Positions 5,410 through 8,659 of a DNA stretch of 8,659 nucleotides are shown piece by piece. Position numbers and translations under genes: made by a program. Position 1 is the stretch's first letter. Each line of letters begins with the position of its first letter. Origin of the DNA: a bacterium (lineage in GTDB: Bacteria; JAHJDO01); contig JAGMBN010000047.1 in the NCBI GenBank assembly GCA_023129655.1, forward strand, positions 1 to 8,659, in the 5' to 3' direction. The notes below the pieces were generated by a model. That model was not told where the DNA came from, searched no databases, and worked only from the letters and a program-made list of their open reading frames with translations.

Positions 5410-6269
5410 AGACTAAGAAAATTCAGGATATTGCAAGAAAACTTTTAAAAGAAAAAAAGGTTGATGTTGTTATTGGATTTGAGAAAGGAACACTTCCTTC
5501 TTCTGCAACACCGTGTTTTATAAGAAATCCTGATGAAGTAGACAGACTTATATGGAACTCGTTTTGTGGAAATAATCTGGCAAATTATCTGCCAAAGCGC
5601 AAGGATAAAATTGGAATTGTGGCTAAAGGATGTGATTCAAGATCCATAGTAGTTCTTATTCAGGAAAATCAGATAAAACGGGAACAGTTATACATTATTG
5701 GCATACCATGCGATGGAATGACTGATAAGAACAATGTGCTTCATGATTACTGCCTTATATGCGAACACAAGAACCCTGTAATATATGATGTGCTGGTTGG
5801 AGAGAAAGTTAAAGAAAACAAGGCACAAAGGCATCCCGAAGGCCTTCGGGACACAAAGTGGCAAAAAATTGAGGATTTTGAAAAAAAATCTTCTTCTGAT
5901 AAATGGAAATATCTTGAATCAGAATTATCAAAATGTATAAGATGCAATGCGTGCAGAAATGCATGTCCAACCTGTTATTGCAAGGAATGTTTTATTGATC
6001 AGGAAAAACCAAGATGGGTTGGCACAACTAATAATCTCTCTGATATTATTTTCTTTCATCTCGGACGTATTTTTCATCAAGCTGGAAGATGCACGGATTG
6101 CGGAGCATGTGTAAGAGCCTGTCCAATGAATATAGACCTGAGGCAATTCACACAGAAAATCACAAAGGACGGTGAAACACTTTTTGACTATGAAACAGGG
6201 CTTGATATAGACGTTAAACCTCCATTTGCAACATTTAAAGAGGATGACTCAGAGGATTTTATAAAATGA
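5406..6269 (+). CDS. Bis-[4Fe-4S] iron-sulfur protein, FlxC-like / F420-dehydrogenase-beta-like
   Basis: This is a 287-aa cytoplasmic protein. Residues 1-125 resemble the N-terminal part of coenzyme F420 hydrogenase/dehydrogenase beta-type proteins: IGIVAKGCDSRSIVVLIQE (69-87) and YIIGIPCDGM (96-105), with further cysteines at 116 and 119. The C-terminal half carries two [4Fe-4S] motifs, Cys177-x2-Cys180-x2-Cys183-x3-Cys187-Pro and Cys229-x2-Cys232-x2-Cys235-x3-Cys239-Pro, with three extra cysteines (190, 192, 195). It should pass electrons between the flavoprotein and MvhD. The segment 142-149 (RHPEGLRD) is encoded by a GC-rich perfect palindrome and lies in the lysine-rich linker between the two halves, so it looks inserted. 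It overlaps both neighbours by ATGA. True F420 hydrogenase is unlikely, as no large or small hydrogenase subunits are present. The FlxC label is inferred from operon context. Confidence 0.82.
   Translation: MKTKKIQDIARKLLKEKKVDVVIGFEKGTLPSSATPCFIRNPDEVDRLIWNSFCGNNLANYLPKRKDKIGIVAKGCDSRSIVVLIQENQIKREQLYIIGIPCDGMTDKNNVLHDYCLICEHKNPVIYDVLVGEKVKENKAQRHPEGLRDTKWQKIEDFEKKSSSDKWKYLESELSKCIRCNACRNACPTCYCKECFIDQEKPRWVGTTNNLSDIIFFHLGRIFHQAGRCTDCGACVRACPMNIDLRQFTQKITKDGETLFDYETGLDIDVKPPFATFKEDDSEDFIK
5824..5858 (+). repeat. 18-bp perfect palindrome flanked by 7-bp direct repeats, inside a gene
   Basis: TCCCGAAGGCCTTCGGGA (5834-5851) is identical to its reverse complement and strikingly GC-rich against its surroundings. 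CACAAAG occurs directly on both sides (5824-5830 and 5852-5858), as a target-site duplication would. The reading frame stays open and gives residues 142-149 of the iron-sulfur protein. There is no T-tract, so this is not a terminator. No second copy was seen in the window. Confidence 0.7.
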
Positions 6270-7279
6270 AGAGCAAGGTATTAGCAAAAAAGGATTTATT
6301 GAAGTTTATCAATAAGCTTATTAAAGAGTATGATGTTTTTGCCCCTGTAAAGAAAGAGGAAGGCATTGTCTTTTCAAAGATTGATAAAACAGATGATATG
6401 TGTCTTTCCTATTCAAATACAAAAAATTCTGTGAAGGAGTTTTTGCTTCCTCAATCAGAGAAGCTTTTTAGGTTTGCTAAAAAGGAAAACACTAATGAGA
6501 TTACAGATCTAAAGGAAAAGAAGAGACGAAGTCTCCTATTTGGGGTTCGCCCATGTGACGGGAAGGCAATTGCTATGCTGGATAAGGTATTTCTGGAGAA
6601 TATACCTGATGCGTATTACAAACGCAGGCGAAAAAACACTCTCATTATAGGCATGGCATGTGATACACCTCTTCAAACCTGTTTTTGTACGTCTGTTGAG
6701 GGAGGTCCTTTTTCAATTGAAGGGCTTGATGCGTTGTTTGTTGAACTAAAAGAAAACTACTTTATTATTCCTGTAACAAAACAGTGCGAGAAGCTTTTTG
6801 TGCATCTTGATAATGCTTCTCAGGAAGATATCAAGGAAGCAGAGAAGCTTAAAAAGAACGCAGAAAAAAGACTAAAACCTGTTTTTGAAATAAAAGATAT
6901 AAAAGAAAAATTGGATGGGGCATTTGATAATCCAATCTGGGAGGAAATTCATGAGAAATGCATAAAATGTGGGATATGTACATATCTCTGTCCGGCTTGT
7001 CACTGCTTTGATATTCAGGATGAAACTGTAGGAGAAGAAGGCTGCAGAGTGAGAAATTGGGATTCGTGTATGTTCCCGAAATTTACAATGCATGCTTCAA
7101 GTCATAATCCCAGAGCAACGCAAAAGGAAAGATGGAGGCAGAGAATCATGCATAAATTTAACTATCTAAGGGAAAACACAGGTATGTATGGCTGTGTAGG
7201 CTGTGGAAGATGTGTAGAGTACTGTCCTGTTAATCTGGATATTAGAAAAGTTATAAGAGATATACTGGAGTCGAAATGA
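6266..7279 (+). CDS. 4Fe-4S dicluster protein, sulfhydrogenase beta / AsrA / FlxB-like
   Basis: The 337-aa sequence has the layout of the beta subunit of sulfhydrogenases and anaerobic sulfite reductase subunit A: FGVRPCDGKAIAMLDKVF (92-109), LIIGMACDTPLQTCFCTSVEG (126-146), then two cluster motifs, Cys232-x2-Cys235-x2-Cys238-x3-Cys242-Pro and Cys310-x2-Cys313-x2-Cys316-x3-Cys320-Pro. The second is preceded by the conserved WDSCMFPKFTMHASSHNPR and by MHKFNYL. These proteins carry electrons between the flavin subunit encoded next door and the rest of the complex. The neighbouring gene matches the gamma/AsrB partner, the normal pairing. No catalytic sulfite reductase (AsrC) or [NiFe] hydrogenase gene is present, so a FlxB-type role with MvhD is the best reading. 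ATGA overlaps at both ends indicate translational coupling. Confidence 0.88.
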   Translation: MKSKVLAKKDLLKFINKLIKEYDVFAPVKKEEGIVFSKIDKTDDMCLSYSNTKNSVKEFLLPQSEKLFRFAKKENTNEITDLKEKKRRSLLFGVRPCDGKAIAMLDKVFLENIPDAYYKRRRKNTLIIGMACDTPLQTCFCTSVEGGPFSIEGLDALFVELKENYFIIPVTKQCEKLFVHLDNASQEDIKEAEKLKKNAEKRLKPVFEIKDIKEKLDGAFDNPIWEEIHEKCIKCGICTYLCPACHCFDIQDETVGEEGCRVRNWDSCMFPKFTMHASSHNPRATQKERWRQRIMHKFNYLRENTGMYGCVGCGRCVEYCPVNLDIRKVIRDILESK

Positions 7280-8121
7280 ATAATCCCTATTTGCCAATTC
7301 CTATGATAATTAAAAATATAACGGATGAAACGACAGTTAAGGATATTAAAACATTTGAGCTAGCGTTTCTAAACAAAGAGGATGAGAAGAATTTTTCGTA
7401 TTTGCCGGGCCAGTTTGCAGAGATTTCTATTTTGGGCTCTGGAGAAGCGCCAATAGGAATAGCGTCATCCCCAACAGAAAAGGAAATTTTAAAGTTTACT
7501 GTTAAGTGGTATGAAAAAGGCGTTGTAACAAACGCTCTTCACAACTTGTTTGTAGGTGATAAAATCGGGATTCGAGGACCTTTTGGCAATAGTTTTGAAT
7601 CAAAGAATATCAAGAATAAAAGTGTCGTAGTAATAGGAGGCGGTTTTGCTTTTACAACTCTGCGTTCTTTAACTACATATATGATTCATTCTCATAACAG
7701 AAACAAGTTTGAAAATATTACAATTATTTATGGAGCCAGAAGTCCAGATGACTTAATTTATAAAAAAGAGCTGAAAGAATGGGCTGAAAGAGATGATATA
7801 AAATTATACGTTACTGTGGATAAAGGAGATAAAGACTGGAAAGGAAGAGAAGGATTTGTTCCAACTGTTGTGGAAGAAGTCGCTCCTTCTGCCCAAGAGG
7901 CATCAGCAATAATATGCGGTCCGCCTATAATGATAAAATTCACTATTCCAAAACTTGTGGAATTGGGCTTCTCTCCTGAGAATATATTAAACTCTCTTGA
8001 AATGCGGATGAAGTGCGGTATAGGAAAGTGCGGCAGATGTAATATAGGCAACAAATATGTATGCAAAGATGGACCCATCTTCTCTCTTGCTGAATTAAAT
8101 GACCTGCCCAAGGAATACTAA
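7276..8121 (+). CDS. FAD/NAD(P)-binding [2Fe-2S] oxidoreductase, sulfhydrogenase gamma / AsrB / FlxA-like
   Basis: This 281-aa protein is of the ferredoxin-NAD(P)+ reductase type and has the usual family length. LPGQFAEI (43-50) and PIGIASSP (59-66) form the FAD-binding barrel. VVVIGGGFAFTTLRSL (117-132) begins the NAD(P)-binding fold; the glycines are kept, but FAFTT replaces the more usual IGLAP-like sequence. IICGPPIMI (212-220) is the second pyridine-nucleotide motif. The C-terminus carries a [2Fe-2S] motif of the PyrK/HydG kind, Cys247-x4-Cys252-x2-Cys255-x7-Cys263, followed by KDGPIFSL. It is the probable electron entry (or exit) point of the complex, exchanging electrons with NADH or NADPH; the sequence does not decide which. 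It is last in the operon: its stop lies only 9 bp from the 3' end of the oppositely oriented tRNA-Met. Confidence 0.88.
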   Translation: MNNPYLPIPMIIKNITDETTVKDIKTFELAFLNKEDEKNFSYLPGQFAEISILGSGEAPIGIASSPTEKEILKFTVKWYEKGVVTNALHNLFVGDKIGIRGPFGNSFESKNIKNKSVVVIGGGFAFTTLRSLTTYMIHSHNRNKFENITIIYGARSPDDLIYKKELKEWAERDDIKLYVTVDKGDKDWKGREGFVPTVVEEVAPSAQEASAIICGPPIMIKFTIPKLVELGFSPENILNSLEMRMKCGIGKCGRCNIGNKYVCKDGPIFSLAELNDLPKEY

Positions 8122-8130
8122 TCGCATTTG

Positions 8131-8204
8131 TAGCGGTGCAGGGACTCGAACCCCGGACACAGAGATTATGATTCTCCCGCTCTAACCAACTGAGCTACAC
8201 CGCC
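8131..8204 (-). tRNA. tRNA-Met (anticodon CAT), probably elongator
   Basis: Read on the minus strand, acceptor GGCGGTG (8204-8198) pairs with CACCGCT (8138-8132), including a G1-U72 pair. U8 and A9, the D-stem GCTC/GAGC and the anticodon stem GGAGA/TCTCT around ATCATAA follow (CAT at 8170-8168). The T-stem CGGGG/CCCTG surrounds TTCGAGT, and the discriminator is A. CCA is not encoded. The start GGCGGTGTAGCTCAG and the G-U first pair resemble elongator tRNA-Met of Gram-positive bacteria. A paired 1-72 position argues against initiator tRNA, but tRNA-Ile2 (lysidine-modified CAT) cannot be fully excluded from sequence alone. Confidence 0.92.
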
Positions 8205-8229
8205 ATTTACCGTTCACAGAACATCTACG

Positions 8230-8258
8230 ATTATATGGAAGATGAAAAATCCTGTCAA
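8230..8258 (-). promoter_or_regulatory. Consensus promoter of tRNA-Met
   Basis: On the minus strand TTGACA (8258-8253) and TATAAT (8235-8230) are both 6/6 matches to consensus with an ideal 17-bp spacer. Transcription would begin near 8223, about 19 nt before the mature tRNA 5' end. Perfect promoters are typical of stable RNA genes. Confidence 0.8.
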
Positions 8259-8260
8259 GT

Positions 8261-8289
8261 TTGATTTTGAGGGTAGCTTGCTCTATAAT
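8261..8289 (+). promoter_or_regulatory. Promoter of purD
   Basis: TTGATT (8261-8266, 4/6) and TATAAT (8284-8289, 6/6) are separated by 17 bp. The -35 box starts 2 bp after the -35 box of the divergent tRNA-Met promoter, so the two promoters stand back to back. Transcription would begin near 8296, exactly where the palindromic repeat starts, giving a leader of about 98 nt. Confidence 0.6.
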
Positions 8290-8294
8290 GAATC

Positions 8295-8373
8295 AACTCA
8301 CCCTGACTCTCTCTTGGGAAGAGAGGGAAGATGCTCTCCTTTCTCTTTGAAGAGAAGGGGCAGGGGATGAGTT
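8295..8373 (+). repeat. Palindromic repeat element, three-stem cruciform type
   Basis: Outer arms AACTCACCCTG (8295-8305) and CAGGGGATGAGTT (8361-8373) are reverse complements apart from two single-base bulges. Between them lie two hairpins: CTCTCTT/AAGAGAG (8309-8315, 8319-8325, extended by two pairs) with loop GGG, and TTCTCTT/AAGAGAA (8341-8347, 8350-8356, extended outward with G-U pairs). The CTCACCCTG...CTCTC...GAGAG...CAGGG..GAG design resembles dispersed palindromic repeats seen in many bacterial genomes. Only one copy is in this window. Confidence 0.65.
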
Positions 8374-8393
8374 AGAGGGAAGAGGGTTTTTTT
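8334..8393 (+). promoter_or_regulatory. Alternative long stem plus T-tract before purD (possible attenuator)
   Basis: The segment 8334-8346 can pair with 8374-8386 (AGAGGGAAGAGGG) in 12 of 13 positions, counting G-U pairs, and TTTTTTT (8387-8393) follows at once, as in an intrinsic terminator. This stem uses the same left-arm bases as the second hairpin of the repeat, so the two folds exclude each other. It also covers the purD ribosome site AGAGGG (8381-8386). Because the region is purine/pyrimidine-biased, the pairing could be fortuitous. Confidence 0.4.
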
Positions 8394-8659
8394 ATGAAGG
8401 TTCTGGTTGTTGGTAAGGGTGGTCGTGAGCATGCGCTTGTATGGAAGATTGCCCAGAGTCCAAGAGTTTCTAAGATCTATTGCGCTCCGGGAAATGCCGG
8501 TATCAATCAGAAGGCAGAATGTGTTCCGATAAAAGCTGAGAATATTCCTGAACTTATCCGTTTTGCACAAGAGAAGGAAATTGATTTAACTGTGGTTGGT
8601 CCTGAAGCTCCTCTTACAAAGGGTATAGTTGATGAATTTGAAAAAAGAAATTTAAGGGT
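8394..8659 (+). CDS. purD: Phosphoribosylamine-glycine ligase (GARS), 5' part
   Basis: The frame is open to the window end, giving the first 88 residues of a protein of normally about 420-430. MKVLVVGKGGREHALVWKI is the classic PurD N-terminus with its GxGGREHA loop, and YCAPGNAGI (29-37) and LTVVGPEAPLTKGIVDEF (65-82) are equally diagnostic. PurD makes 5-phosphoribosylglycinamide from phosphoribosylamine, glycine and ATP in purine synthesis, in the cytoplasm. ATG 8394 follows AGAGGG by 7 bp. The leader, 8296-8393, is almost entirely a palindromic repeat ending in seven T residues, so expression may depend on leader folding. No purine-riboswitch core was recognised there. Confidence 0.95.
   Translation, partial: MKVLVVGKGGREHALVWKIAQSPRVSKIYCAPGNAGINQKAECVPIKAENIPELIRFAQEKEIDLTVVGPEAPLTKGIVDEFEKRNLR

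Noticed and set aside
5834..5851. Intrinsic terminator at the palindrome
   Set aside because: No T-tract follows and the reading frame continues with conserved iron-sulfur motifs.
4966..8121. Anaerobic sulfite reductase (asrABC) or [NiFe] sulfhydrogenase operon
   Set aside because: Two subunits resemble AsrA/AsrB and HydB/HydG, but no AsrC or hydrogenase large and small subunits are present, and an MvhD-type adaptor is.
8133..8203. tRNA-Met with acceptor GCGGTGT/GCACCGC
   Set aside because: That register puts positions 8 and 9 out of place and leaves T as discriminator. Shifting by one base gives U8-A9, discriminator A and a Met-like acceptor.
1..8659. CRISPR array, transposase or phage genes
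   Set aside because: No regularly spaced repeats and no transposase, integrase or phage-like proteins were seen on either strand.

Overview
The window is AT-rich bacterial DNA from an anaerobe. Clean sigma-70-type promoters, good Shine-Dalgarno sites before most genes, two tRNAs without encoded CCA, a ribosomal protein gene, the start of purD and an MvhD/Flx-type electron-transfer operon all point to a strictly anaerobic bacterium. The UroD-like / DegT / Gfo-Idh-MocA gene mix is common in uncultivated lineages of the Omnitrophota/PVC kind, but that placement is a guess from gene content; no marker here fixes the phylum.

Layout. (1) 1-165: tRNA-Asn(GTT) behind a strong promoter. (2) 166-3475: a plus-strand block of accessory metabolism that looks eroded. 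It starts with a headless C-terminal gene remnant fused to the tRNA 3' end. It continues with an intact UroD-family protein, a DegT-type aminotransferase lacking most of its N-terminal half, and an intact Gfo/Idh/MocA dehydrogenase. It ends with a 22-codon stub running into the rpsT promoter. (3) 3458-3844: rpsT (S20) with its own promoter. (4) 3850-4674, minus strand: a secreted or lipid-anchored-looking zinc metallopeptidase of the peptidase MA type, convergent with rpsT and apparently read from a near-leaderless transcript. (5) 4811-8121: promoter, possible operator, leader and a four-gene operon joined by ATGA overlaps. It encodes an MvhD/FlxD-like delta subunit, two bis-[4Fe-4S] proteins and a FAD/NAD(P)/[2Fe-2S] reductase subunit. 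(6) 8131-8204, minus strand: tRNA-Met(CAT) with a consensus promoter placed back to back with the purD promoter. (7) 8261-8659: purD promoter, a palindromic repeat in the leader, and the first 88 codons of purD.

How the genes work together. The redox operon reads as a self-contained FlxABCD-like module. The NAD(P)H-binding flavoprotein (7276-8121) would pass electrons through the two ferredoxin-like subunits to MvhD, whose usual partner is HdrA. No hdrABC is adjacent on either side, so the partner must be encoded elsewhere. The most unusual sequence-level signals are an 18-bp perfect GC-rich palindrome flanked by 7-bp direct repeats inside a coding sequence (5824-5858), the purD leader with mutually exclusive hairpins ending in a T-tract, and the broken gene block between tRNA-Asn and rpsT.
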